From JAIRVZ01 sp031553755 (GTDB lineage Bacteria; Bacteroidota; Bacteroidia; Bacteroidales; Azobacteroidaceae), in the NCBI GenBank assembly GCA_031553755.1, contig JAVBKZ010000015.1:1-36761 (forward strand): a stretch of 36,761 nucleotides of DNA, written 5' to 3'. The position numbers and the translations under genes were made by a program. This document shows positions 1 through 8,641 of this stretch, in pieces. Below the pieces are notes generated by a model. That model worked only from the letters and a program-made list of their open reading frames with translations. It did no database searches and was not told where the DNA came from. Position 1 is the stretch's first letter, and each line of letters opens with the position of its first letter.

Positions 1-183
1 TAGGTAACTGGTAAAGTCAAAATAGAAACACCGTTTTGTTTTATATATACTAAACGAAAAATCGGGAGATTTAGTATTTAAAACTCCTAAATATTTTATT
101 TATTGATTTTTTATTGGAGAATGAGACCTGAGTAGTTACAATTTTGTAATAATTATATCAAATGAATTTTTTATTGTTTGTAT
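1..183. other. Non-coding leader region upstream of tamB
   Basis: This AT-rich stretch has no credible reading frame on either strand. An 8-bp stem can form between 47-54 (ATACTAAA) and 70-77 (TTTAGTAT) with a 15-base loop. It lacks a following T-run, so calling it a terminator of a gene left of the window would be a guess. I see nothing else here. The tamB promoter begins just downstream. Confidence 0.4.
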
Positions 184-214
184 TTTGAAAATATAATAAA
201 GATGGATACATTTG
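184..214 (+). promoter_or_regulatory. Bacteroidota-type promoter for tamB-tamL
   Basis: TTTG at 184-187 is separated by exactly 19 bases from TACATTTG at 207-214. This fits the Bacteroidota sigma-ABfr pattern (-33 TTTG, 19-21 spacer, -7 TAnnTTTG). Transcription would begin near 221, giving a 5' leader of about 85 bases before the ATG at 307. The match is by eye and no transcript start is known. Confidence 0.55.
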
Positions 215-306
215 ATAGAATTAATATAACAAACATGGTATTTTTTTGAGAACACACTTTTCCGATAAAAAAAATAGAAAGATAAAAACAAAATAATCCC
301 CATTTG

Positions 307-3300
307 ATGTTTTATAAATATATTTGTATTTTAAAGACTAAAATTTTAAAAATTAAGCGCTTAAAGCACATATTATTTTACTTTTTAATCGGGTTATTTT
401 CGGTTATTTTACTTATATATATTTTGTTGTGGTTGCCTCCGGTACAACAAAAAGTAAAAGATATTGCCGTTTCTGAATTGAATAAAATAACTGGCGGAAA
501 TATTTCAATCGGAAAATTAAATTTTCGTCCTTTTAATAAAATCGGCTTGGAAGATATTTTTATTTCTACTCTCAATGGAGATACTTTGTTGTATGCCAAA
601 GATTTATCCGTAGGGTTTTCTCTTCCGAAATTGATACACAACAAATTATTAATCCGTTCGGTTGTTTTGGACGATTTCACAATTGCGATTGCTAAAGACA
701 GTGCAAACGCGCCTTACAATTTCCAGTTCCTGATAGACGCCTTTTCTTCTTCCGATACAACGGAAACTTCAGGGAGCTCTTTAGTGGTTGAAATAGATAA
801 AATTATCTTGAAAAAAGGTAATTTGTCTTATGATATTCTTTCTGAAAAACCGATAGAAGAAGGCTTTGATTCTAATCATATTGAATTGTCGGATTTTAAC
901 ACCGAAATTTCGCTTCAATCCATTGATGTTGAAAAATTAGACGTTACACTTTTTTCTTTGGCTTTCAAAGAAAATTCGGGTTTCGAATTAAAAAATCTTT
1001 CTACAAAAATTTATTCGTCAGGAAAAAAAATAACTTTGGATAAATTGAATATAGAACTTCCTAATTCTGAAATAAATATAAATAATTCATTTGTAGATTA
1101 TACCGGATTTGAAATCGAGCAAATGATGTCGCGCGCGAATTATTCGTTTTCGTTAAACATTCCTCAATTGATTCCTGCCGATTTACAGGCATTTTATCTT
1201 CCTCTGAAAAACAATTCAGATACGTTAAAATTTAATACTACCGTTTCAGGAAAATTTCCTGAAATAAACGCGGAAATGATAAATGTAAAACTCAGTAATT
1301 ATTTCGAGTTAGACATGTCTGCCCTAATCGATAATTACGAACATTGGGACACTACTTTGTTTGCTTTGAATATCAATAAATTAACGGCAGAAAAACGGTT
1401 CTATAAAACAATCGATACGTTTACAGGAACAGGATCTTCATCTGGATTTTATCCTGAAAATTTTAATTTAACCGGAAAAATAACAGGTTCGTTAGATCGT
1501 TCATTTATCAATTTGAACGCCATAACTTCAACCGGGAATTTAAATATTCAGGGTACGGGAGGATATGATACAAAAACATCCGAAATCAACTTTAATACTC
1601 AAATCAAGACATCAGGATTGAATATGAAATCCTTATTGTCGGAACCTTCTTTGGGTTTGTTGAATATGGATTTAATTACCAAAGGAAGAATAAAAGGAAA
1701 TTACATCAATAGTTTCGCGAATGTTTCAATCAATCAATTTGATTATAACGGATACCGATACGAAGACTTAAAAATTGATGTTTCGTATGTGAACGATAGT
1801 GTTGACCTGAATATTTTTAGTAAGGATAAAAATTTACCACTTGAATTGAAAGCGTATGCCCAATTAGCCAAAGGAAAAGAATCTGCCGGATTGTATGCCA
1901 AAATAAATCATGCCCGGTTAGATACGTTGAATTTTGTTCCGGAATATAAAAATGCCGATGTTTCACTTATTCTTAATGCCGATGTAAAAAGTTTTGATAT
2001 AGAAAAAATGCAAGCTTTTTTTTCGATCGACAGTTTGTTATTTTCCTGTTATAAAGGCACTTTCAGACAAGAAAAAATCAGATTGAATTATTCTTCGTCA
2101 GACGATGCCAAAAAATCCATTCATATTTCATCCGATCTTCTGAATGGCAATATACAAGGAAAAATTAAATTCGCGGATTTGGCTCAATCATTTTCCAATA
2201 CACTCTCAACTTATCTTCCGGCTTATTTTGATTATAAAAAGGGGAAAAAACATTCGGAATATTATTGGGACGCCAACCTGAAAATCGAAAATACAGACAG
2301 CATTACAACAGCTTTGGATATTCCGTTCAACATTATCGAACCGGCAACTATTACAACAAAATATGATGAATCGAAACATTTCGTCGGTTTAGATATCGCG
2401 CTTCCCAAAGTAAAAATCAATGATATGGTATTGAGTAAAACTATGTTGGATTTACAAACCGATACTATCCGCCGTAGAATGCATGTTTCGGCAAATACAA
2501 TGAAGATAGAAAATACCGATTCTTTACTCATTGGATTAAATGCTTTGGCAGGACACGATTCTATTTTTCTTTCTTCTGATATAAAAAATTTAAGCGCTAA
2601 AAATAATATTGATGCGAATATAGCTCTCAACGCGTATCTCAACAGAATAAAAGGGCAAAAAATTCCTGATATTTTTGTCGATATCCTTCCTTCTGATATG
2701 CGGATAAACGAACAAAAGGTAAAAATCAATCCGGCTCAATTGTCAATTCAAGACAAGCGATATTCGGTCAAAAACTTCAAAATTTCTTTTTCGGATGGTG
2801 AATATTTGAGCGTTAACGGAGTTGTTTCCGAAAATAATTCGGATACATTGATAATTAATCCATCGCATATCAGAATTGAAACATTGATGCAAGCCATGAT
2901 GTCTGACCTCGATTTGCAAGGTGAAATCGATGGGAAATTTATTTTGACTCAACTATTTACCTCGCCACGTTTTTTTACTGATGGACTTAAGGTCAAAGAC
3001 ATCATATTGGAAAATAAGAAAATAGGAAACGTCAATTTAGCAAGCAAATGGAACGATGATACTAAAGGAATCGACATTCAGGCTACATTGACGCAGGATA
3101 ATGCTCCGACTTCCACTGTCAGTGGCTTTATAATCCCCGGAAAAGATTCGTTGTCTGTCAACGCCGACATCAAAGCAATCGCGTTAGATTGGATCAGTCC
3201 GTTTACGAAAGATTTTCTTTATGGTTTGAATGGTTCGATTGGCGCCCAAATCAAAGCGACAGGAAAATTATCCGCGCCCGAATTATCCGGAAAAATTTCT

Positions 3301-4752
3301 TTTTCCGATGCTAAATTCGGCATAAACATGACCAACACATTGTATTCAATTTCGGATGATATCCTTATAACTCCTCAAAGCATATCCCTGAAAGATTTCA
3401 ATATAAAAGACGAAAACGACCAGACAATATCGATTAACGGAAAAATTACGCATCAAAATTTCGCCTCGTTCAATCCCGACATTAATTTAAAGATGCGTAA
3501 TTTCTTGTTAGTCAACAATCCGGAAGCAACCGACAGCTTATTTTACGGAACTTTGAAAATGAATGGTACGATTAAACTGTCAATGTCGGAAAATAATTTA
3601 TTAGCCGATATGGTTTTAAGCAATAGCGGAACGGGAAAAGTGTTTGTTAAATTACCCGAAAGCCAAGCGCAAGCCCAACAATTTACCGGAATCACATTCA
3701 TCAATCCTGCCGATTCACTGATTAAAGTAGAAAAAAAAGAAAGTAAGGAAAACAATACATCGTTGCCTGTAAAACTTAAATTGGCTTTATCTGTTTCGCC
3801 CGAATTAACATTGGGAACAGTTATTAATCCCGAAACAAAAGACGAAGCGAGTGTTAACGGACAAGGAAATATCGATTTTTCATACGATATGGCAAACGAC
3901 AATATGAATTTAACCGGGAGTTATACGATTAATGACGGAAAATGTTCTATTTCCCTTAAAAATATCACAAGAAAAACTTTTAATATAAAACCGGGAAGTG
4001 AAGTTAATTTTCATGGCGATCCGATGAAAACTTCATTCGATGTAACTGCCGTATACGCTTTGAGATCAGATCTTTCAACTTTAGATCCCAGTTTCGAAAG
4101 CGATGGTTATTTGGCTACAACCAAAGTCAATGTCAATTGCTTAATCAACCTATCGGGAAATGTCGACAACATGAAAATAACGTATGATATCGATTTACCC
4201 AATTCGAGCGAAGAAACAAAGCGTAAAGTCGCCGGATTAATTTTTTCCGATGATATTAAAATCAAAGAAATCGCTTATTTGTTAACTGTAGGAACTTTTT
4301 GGGCGCCGGAAAACAGCGCCGGAAAACCGGGAAGTAATTTGTGGACTTCTTTGGCTTCTTCTACTTTAACTACTCAATTAAACAATCTTTTATCTGGTGT
4401 GTTGAATGAAAATTGGACTATCGGAACCGAACTTCATGCCGATGACCAGGATATGTCGAACCTGGAAATGGATGTCAATGTGTCAACCAAATTATTTAAT
4501 GACAGGTTAACGGTTACCGGTAATCTCGGATACAAGAATACAACGACAAAAAATACAAACTTTACCGGCGATTTCGAAGTACAATATAAATTGACTAAAT
4601 CAGGTGATTTTGTCCTCAAAATGTATAATGTCACAAATGATCAGTATTACGAACAAGCACTTACTACTCAGGGAGTTGGCATCGTTTACAAAAAAGAGGC
4701 AAAAACATTTAAAAATTTATTCCGAAAAATAAAAGCCAAATTTGGAAAATAA
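307..4752 (+). CDS. tamB: TamB-like translocation and assembly module protein (DUF490)
   Basis: A 1481-residue inner-membrane-anchored envelope protein. A basic N-terminus is followed by one membrane segment at about residues 21-43 and an AsmA-like start (SELNKITGGNISIGKL). A very long region of beta-rich repeats follows, ending in the conserved TamB/DUF490 domain over roughly the last 400 residues. In Proteobacteria TamB spans the periplasm and works with the Omp85 protein TamA in outer-membrane protein insertion or lipid transport. Length is typical of the Bacteroidota family. A TTG sits directly before the ATG at 307, and the ATG is the better start. The stop codon overlaps the start of the Omp85 gene by one base, so the two are almost certainly co-translated. 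Confidence 0.9.
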   Translation: MFYKYICILKTKILKIKRLKHILFYFLIGLFSVILLIYILLWLPPVQQKVKDIAVSELNKITGGNISIGKLNFRPFNKIGLEDIFISTLNGDTLLYAKDLSVGFSLPKLIHNKLLIRSVVLDDFTIAIAKDSANAPYNFQFLIDAFSSSDTTETSGSSLVVEIDKIILKKGNLSYDILSEKPIEEGFDSNHIELSDFNTEISLQSIDVEKLDVTLFSLAFKENSGFELKNLSTKIYSSGKKITLDKLNIELPNSEININNSFVDYTGFEIEQMMSRANYSFSLNIPQLIPADLQAFYLPLKNNSDTLKFNTTVSGKFPEINAEMINVKLSNYFELDMSALIDNYEHWDTTLFALNINKLTAEKRFYKTIDTFTGTGSSSGFYPENFNLTGKITGSLDRSFINLNAITSTGNLNIQGTGGYDTKTSEINFNTQIKTSGLNMKSLLSEPSLGLLNMDLITKGRIKGNYINSFANVSINQFDYNGYRYEDLKIDVSYVNDSVDLNIFSKDKNLPLELKAYAQLAKGKESAGLYAKINHARLDTLNFVPEYKNADVSLILNADVKSFDIEKMQAFFSIDSLLFSCYKGTFRQEKIRLNYSSSDDAKKSIHISSDLLNGNIQGKIKFADLAQSFSNTLSTYLPAYFDYKKGKKHSEYYWDANLKIENTDSITTALDIPFNIIEPATITTKYDESKHFVGLDIALPKVKINDMVLSKTMLDLQTDTIRRRMHVSANTMKIENTDSLLIGLNALAGHDSIFLSSDIKNLSAKNNIDANIALNAYLNRIKGQKIPDIFVDILPSDMRINEQKVKINPAQLSIQDKRYSVKNFKISFSDGEYLSVNGVVSENNSDTLIINPSHIRIETLMQAMMSDLDLQGEIDGKFILTQLFTSPRFFTDGLKVKDIILENKKIGNVNLASKWNDDTKGIDIQATLTQDNAPTSTVSGFIIPGKDSLSVNADIKAIALDWISPFTKDFLYGLNGSIGAQIKATGKLSAPELSGKISFSDAKFGINMTNTLYSISDDILITPQSISLKDFNIKDENDQTISINGKITHQNFASFNPDINLKMRNFLLVNNPEATDSLFYGTLKMNGTIKLSMSENNLLADMVLSNSGTGKVFVKLPESQAQAQQFTGITFINPADSLIKVEKKESKENNTSLPVKLKLALSVSPELTLGTVINPETKDEASVNGQGNIDFSYDMANDNMNLTGSYTINDGKCSISLKNITRKTFNIKPGSEVNFHGDPMKTSFDVTAVYALRSDLSTLDPSFESDGYLATTKVNVNCLINLSGNVDNMKITYDIDLPNSSEETKRKVAGLIFSDDIKIKEIAYLLTVGTFWAPENSAGKPGSNLWTSLASSTLTTQLNNLLSGVLNENWTIGTELHADDQDMSNLEMDVNVSTKLFNDRLTVTGNLGYKNTTTKNTNFTGDFEVQYKLTKSGDFVLKMYNVTNDQYYEQALTTQGVGIVYKKEAKTFKNLFRKIKAKFGK

Positions 4753-7013
4753 TGAATACGAAGTTCATATATTCTGTTTTAAAATTAGTAATTATATTTT
4801 TTATTTTAATATTTTCGTCTTGTGATGTTGTTAAAAACATTCCAAACGGAAAATATTTGGTTGATGAAGTTTCTTTGGAAATAGACAATAAAAATATTAA
4901 AAAAGCGGAATTATCCCCTTTCATCCGCCAAGAACCTAATGATCCTAAATTTGCCGTTGGTATATACGATTGGGTTGGAGACAGCAAATCGTGGTTCAAA
5001 AAAACCATTGGAAGAATGGGACAACCTCCTGTTATTTATGAAGATCGCGCTCGTAGGCAATCTATGAATGAAATGACCATAGAAATGAAAAACAAAGGAT
5101 ACTTGAACGCGAAAGTCGAATCGGTTGTAGATACTGTTAATAAAAGAGCTAAAATAAAATATTTCGTAACAAGCAATGAGCCATACCTTATAAACGATTA
5201 TCAAATCAATATCAACGATTTTAAAATTGATAGTATATTGGAACGGCGAAATAAAAGAAATCGTTCTATCGTTAAACCGGGAGATATTTTCGATATGTAT
5301 AAATTGGAAGAAGAAAGGAATAATGTCAGTTCTTCTTTAAGAAATAGAGGATATTACACCACAACGACCGACAATTTGCATTATTTGGCCGATACAACTC
5401 TCAAATCAAATCAAGCCAATGTTTCACTAATTCTGAAAGATGGCGTAGAATTAAAACCTTATAAAATAAATAAGGTATCGATTTATAGCGGTTTTGATCC
5501 GTTATATCGCCAGAATTATCACATCAAAGACTCCGTTATTGTCAAAGGTATAAATATTTATTACGATTCTACTTATTTTCTTCGTCCGAAAGTGATTGAA
5601 GGAAACATATTCGTTCATCCTGGACAACTTTTTTCTGCTGCTCAAACAACTCGTACCTATTCATATCTTAACGCGTTGAATTGTATAAGCCGTACGAATA
5701 TTGAATACGAAGAAACAACCTTGAATGATTCGGCCTATCTTAATTGTAAAATTTATCTTACTCCCGGAAATATTCATGGAATACAAACCGGATTGGAAGG
5801 TACTAACAAAGCCGGAGATTTGGGTATCGCGGCAAACGTAACCTACACCCATCACAATATATTCAATGGTTCGGAAGTCTGGGGAGTAAAACTAAGAGGA
5901 GCTTATGAATTCGTTAGCGGAAGTACATCCAAAGTTTTGAGTCATAACTTTTATGAATTTGGAATCGGAACAACCCTCGGATTTCCCAAAACGCATATTC
6001 CATTCATCGGAAAATTCAGCAGGAATAAATTCAGGATAAGTTCGGAATATGGAATGAGTTTCGACATACAGCAACGTCCTGAATATACACGCGATTTTTT
6101 CAATTTAAGTTGGAAAAACAGATGGGAAAATGAAGCGAAAACAGTCAACCAAACTTTGAATTTAATTGATATAAATTATGTCATAATGCCTTGGATGTCG
6201 GATGAATTCAGGGATTATTTAAATGAAGATGTCAATTCTCTTACCCGTTACAGTTACGAAAACGTTTTTACGGCAGGAATCGGATATAATATCATTTTTA
6301 CAAACAAAAATACCGGAAGGTTTACTCAAAGGTTGCATACTCTCCGATTGGGAATGGAAACTTCAGGAAATTTTCTATACGAAGTTTTCAAATGGTCTAA
6401 AGCCCAAAAATCAGAAACCGGACAATATAATATATTTGGAAATCCTTTCGCTCAATATATGAAAGGGGATATTGATTTTTCTCAAACTCAACGCGTCAGC
6501 GAAAAATGGAGTATTGCCTATCATACCGGATTAGGAGCGGCTTATCCCTACGGAAACTCAGATATTCTTCCTTTCGAAAAAAGATATTACGGAGGAGGAC
6601 CTAACAGTGTGAGAGGATGGAATACCCGCCATTTAGGCCCCGGATCTTACAATGGAGATGAAGGAAATCCAACGACTCATGTTGGAGATTTGAAATTAGA
6701 ATTGAGCATGGAATACCGTTACAAATTGATAAAATGGTTGGAATTAGCCTTTTTTGCGGATGCCGGAAATATCTGGACATTAAGAGAATATGAAAACCAA
6801 CCGGGAGGTATGTTTTCTTTTTCAAATTTTTATAAAGAATTAGCTGTCGGAACCGGAATCGGGATTCGGCTGGATTTAAGTTTTCTGATAATCCGAATTG
6901 ATGGAGGAAAAAAGGTTTATGACCCTGCTCTACCAGAGAAAAATAGATGGGTGTTATTTGACAAATTCGGAGGAAATTCGGCGGCATATTTAGCGATAGG
7001 TTATCCATTTTAA
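4752..7013 (+). CDS. tamL: TamL-type Omp85 outer-membrane lipoprotein (BamA/TamA family)
   Basis: A 753-residue Omp85-superfamily protein. The N-terminus is a lipoprotein signal with Cys24 (LIFSSC), the hallmark that separates Bacteroidota TamL from proteobacterial TamA. POTRA-like material follows at roughly residues 35-330, then the surface-antigen barrel (YYGGGPNSVRGWNTRHLGPG is the conserved loop-6 region), ending in a terminal Phe (AIGYPF) as expected for a Bam substrate. It probably partners the TamB encoded immediately upstream, whose stop codon it overlaps by one base. BamA itself is a separate, longer protein with five POTRA domains, so I favour TamL. Confident in the family, moderately confident in the specific name. 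Confidence 0.88.
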   Translation: MNTKFIYSVLKLVIIFFILIFSSCDVVKNIPNGKYLVDEVSLEIDNKNIKKAELSPFIRQEPNDPKFAVGIYDWVGDSKSWFKKTIGRMGQPPVIYEDRARRQSMNEMTIEMKNKGYLNAKVESVVDTVNKRAKIKYFVTSNEPYLINDYQININDFKIDSILERRNKRNRSIVKPGDIFDMYKLEEERNNVSSSLRNRGYYTTTTDNLHYLADTTLKSNQANVSLILKDGVELKPYKINKVSIYSGFDPLYRQNYHIKDSVIVKGINIYYDSTYFLRPKVIEGNIFVHPGQLFSAAQTTRTYSYLNALNCISRTNIEYEETTLNDSAYLNCKIYLTPGNIHGIQTGLEGTNKAGDLGIAANVTYTHHNIFNGSEVWGVKLRGAYEFVSGSTSKVLSHNFYEFGIGTTLGFPKTHIPFIGKFSRNKFRISSEYGMSFDIQQRPEYTRDFFNLSWKNRWENEAKTVNQTLNLIDINYVIMPWMSDEFRDYLNEDVNSLTRYSYENVFTAGIGYNIIFTNKNTGRFTQRLHTLRLGMETSGNFLYEVFKWSKAQKSETGQYNIFGNPFAQYMKGDIDFSQTQRVSEKWSIAYHTGLGAAYPYGNSDILPFEKRYYGGGPNSVRGWNTRHLGPGSYNGDEGNPTTHVGDLKLELSMEYRYKLIKWLELAFFADAGNIWTLREYENQPGGMFSFSNFYKELAVGTGIGIRLDLSFLIIRIDGGKKVYDPALPEKNRWVLFDKFGGNSAAYLAIGYPF

Positions 7014-7047
7014 TTAACGTGAGTTCGATATAAGAAAGAACTTAATT

Positions 7048-7075
7048 GAACCACATAGACACAATAGACATATAG
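7048..7075. repeat. Degenerate 'CACATAGA' tandem tract
   Basis: Three imperfect copies of a CACATAGA-like unit run in a row (CACATAGA, CACAATAGA, CATATAG), just after tamL. Such ACATAGAC tracts look like dispersed intergenic repeats. This one sits in the 367-bp gap 7014-7380, which also holds the hairpin at 7089 and the palindrome at 7194. The 10-mer AAGTCATCTT occurs twice, at 7101 and 7151. I see no gene in the gap. Confidence 0.45.
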
Positions 7076-7088
7076 AAATTATTATGAG

Positions 7089-7116
7089 AATAAAGATTTA
7101 AAGTCATCTTTATTTT
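7089..7116 (+). terminator. Possible intrinsic terminator after tamL
   Basis: AATAAAGAT (7089-7097) pairs with ATCTTTATT (7106-7114) across an 8-base loop, followed by an A/T-only stretch. The stem is 9 bp but has one G-C pair, so termination strength is doubtful. Its position, about 75 bases past the tamL stop, is sensible. Confidence 0.3.
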
Positions 7117-7193
7117 ATATATCTTTACAGCCATAGTAAAATTTACGACGAAGTCATCTTGACTTTTACAAAATGTATCAAGTGATAGATTTT

Positions 7194-7288
7194 AAACACA
7201 GAGTTATACGGAGAAATTATTCACAGAGTAGATTTTGGTATCAAATGGCAAGATACTCCGTGAAATAAACTCCTTTTACTCCGTGTTT
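7194..7288. repeat. 95-bp imperfect palindrome (CACAGAG/CTCCGTG family)
   Basis: The left half begins AAACACAGAGT (7194-7204) and contains TTATTCACAGAGTA. The right half contains TACTCCGTGAAATAA and ends ACTCCGTGTTT (7278-7288). The two halves are inverted copies with a two-base offset and scattered mismatches, and the motif also repeats directly within each arm. A smaller hairpin, AGTCGA/TCGACT (7296-7301/7309-7314), follows. It looks like a small non-coding repeat element rather than a gene relic. Confidence 0.55.
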
Positions 7289-7380
7289 AATAAAAAGTCG
7301 AGACGAATTCGACTATAAAATTGTGATTATGAATTCCTAATTCAAAAAAAATAGTAGTTATCCTTTAATAATTCATTACA

Positions 7381-8451
7381 ATGAAAACACAAATATTATT
7401 GTTAGGTATATTTTGCAATTTCTTTTTTTATTCTTTTGGACAAACGGATACTTACAAGATTGAAACCCTCCCGCCTCCTGAAAAAGCTTTGTATACAGTA
7501 TCTCCTGATGCTCTATTTTCTCGAGTTGAAAAAGATTTTATTAAATTTTCGATAACGCAACCTTTAGTTGAAAAAGGAGAATATCCTGTTATATCAGGAT
7601 TTTTACAAGCATATCAAGAACATCGCCCAATTACGATCAGTCCGGATATAATATGGTTGCTCATTTCACAAGGATTTGCACAACATGTTAATAATAATGC
7701 GGAATCCCTCCGAAGTAAATTTGTAAATTTTCAGGGTCAAAAAGAACTTGTTGTTATTAGAGAGATTAATAAGGAAAAAGGAATAGAAGTTTTTCCCTGG
7801 GAAAGTATTTTTCCTGAATTTACGAACAAGGTACAAGAATCTGTTGGCCAAGAATTGATTTCAGTATTATCCGCAAATTTTACTACCACTACTCCTACAT
7901 CCTTGATCGCGAGCCAAATTACAGTATTAGAGTCGATGAAACAATATTTTAAGTATAAGGTAATGATGGTTGGTTGTGGTATTCCTGCAATTACGATTGA
8001 AGGAAATATAGAGGACTGGAATAAAGTTTTAACAAAATTAGATTATCTGTCACAATTTGATTTGAAATGGTGGACATCTGAATTGAAACCGATTATTCAG
8101 GAAATCATTAATACAAAATCAGGAAAATTCAATCAGAAATTTTGGATGAATATGATAAAATTCCATTCTAAAGTAATATATGGCGTTGCTGATATTGATG
8201 GATGGTTCATTACATTTTATCCTTATTTGAAAAATAAAACAAGATCCGATTTTAAAATGATAAAACATATCGGAGATCTTCCTCCTGAAATAGTTAAAAT
8301 TCCTTTTGTTTTTATTGATGCAAAAAATATAGAAAATCCGACCGAGTGTAAAATGGAGTTTTGGGCCGGATTTATGGGATTAAAGCAGGATGAAAAAACA
8401 TATAATCTTAAACCTGAAATTGGTTGGGTAATCAATCGCATTCATGATTAA
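7381..8451 (+). CDS. Exported DUF4419 domain-containing protein
   Basis: A 356-residue protein with an N-terminal signal peptide (about residues 1-20, ending SFG-Q). The rest matches my memory of DUF4419: the block PDIIWLLISQGFAQHVN with NAESLRSKFV near residues 90-115, a central CGIPAITIEG segment, and DGWFITFYPY followed by DLPPEIVKIPF toward the C-terminus. DUF4419 has no established function and is known from both fungi and bacteria. The signal peptide indicates a periplasmic or surface location. It stands alone between two non-coding gaps; I found no good promoter directly upstream. Family assignment is by motif recall only. Confidence 0.75.
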   Translation: MKTQILLLGIFCNFFFYSFGQTDTYKIETLPPPEKALYTVSPDALFSRVEKDFIKFSITQPLVEKGEYPVISGFLQAYQEHRPITISPDIIWLLISQGFAQHVNNNAESLRSKFVNFQGQKELVVIREINKEKGIEVFPWESIFPEFTNKVQESVGQELISVLSANFTTTTPTSLIASQITVLESMKQYFKYKVMMVGCGIPAITIEGNIEDWNKVLTKLDYLSQFDLKWWTSELKPIIQEIINTKSGKFNQKFWMNMIKFHSKVIYGVADIDGWFITFYPYLKNKTRSDFKMIKHIGDLPPEIVKIPFVFIDAKNIENPTECKMEFWAGFMGLKQDEKTYNLKPEIGWVINRIHD

Positions 8452-8561
8452 GAAAAATTTCCTTATATACATCTGTCCACTTCATTGACTTTAGACATAT
8501 ACAATTTCAACTCCGGATTCGCGTTAATAAAAAATAAAATTAGAAACATTTAAATCTTCTT

Positions 8562-8594
8562 TTTGTTACATTGTGTAATAAAAGCGTACTTTTG
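8562..8594 (+). promoter_or_regulatory. Bacteroidota-type promoter for the sulfatase gene
   Basis: TTTG at 8562-8565, a 21-base spacer, then TACTTTTG at 8587-8594, an exact TAnnTTTG. The transcript would start near 8601, about 40 bases before the ATG at 8642. This indicates the downstream gene is transcribed independently of the DUF4419 gene. Confidence 0.6.
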
Positions 8595-8641
8595 TACCCC
8601 TATTTGCTTTTCTATGTATACAAATTGAAATATTTTCCATA

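Noticed and set aside
2262..2729. 155-codon open frame on the minus strand within tamB
   Set aside because: It is antisense to a strongly supported gene, has no recognisable domain and no ribosome-binding or promoter context.
7014..7380. tRNA or small protein gene in the tamL-DUF4419 gap
   Set aside because: No cloverleaf and no start with a plausible coding frame; the gap is explained by repeats and hairpins.
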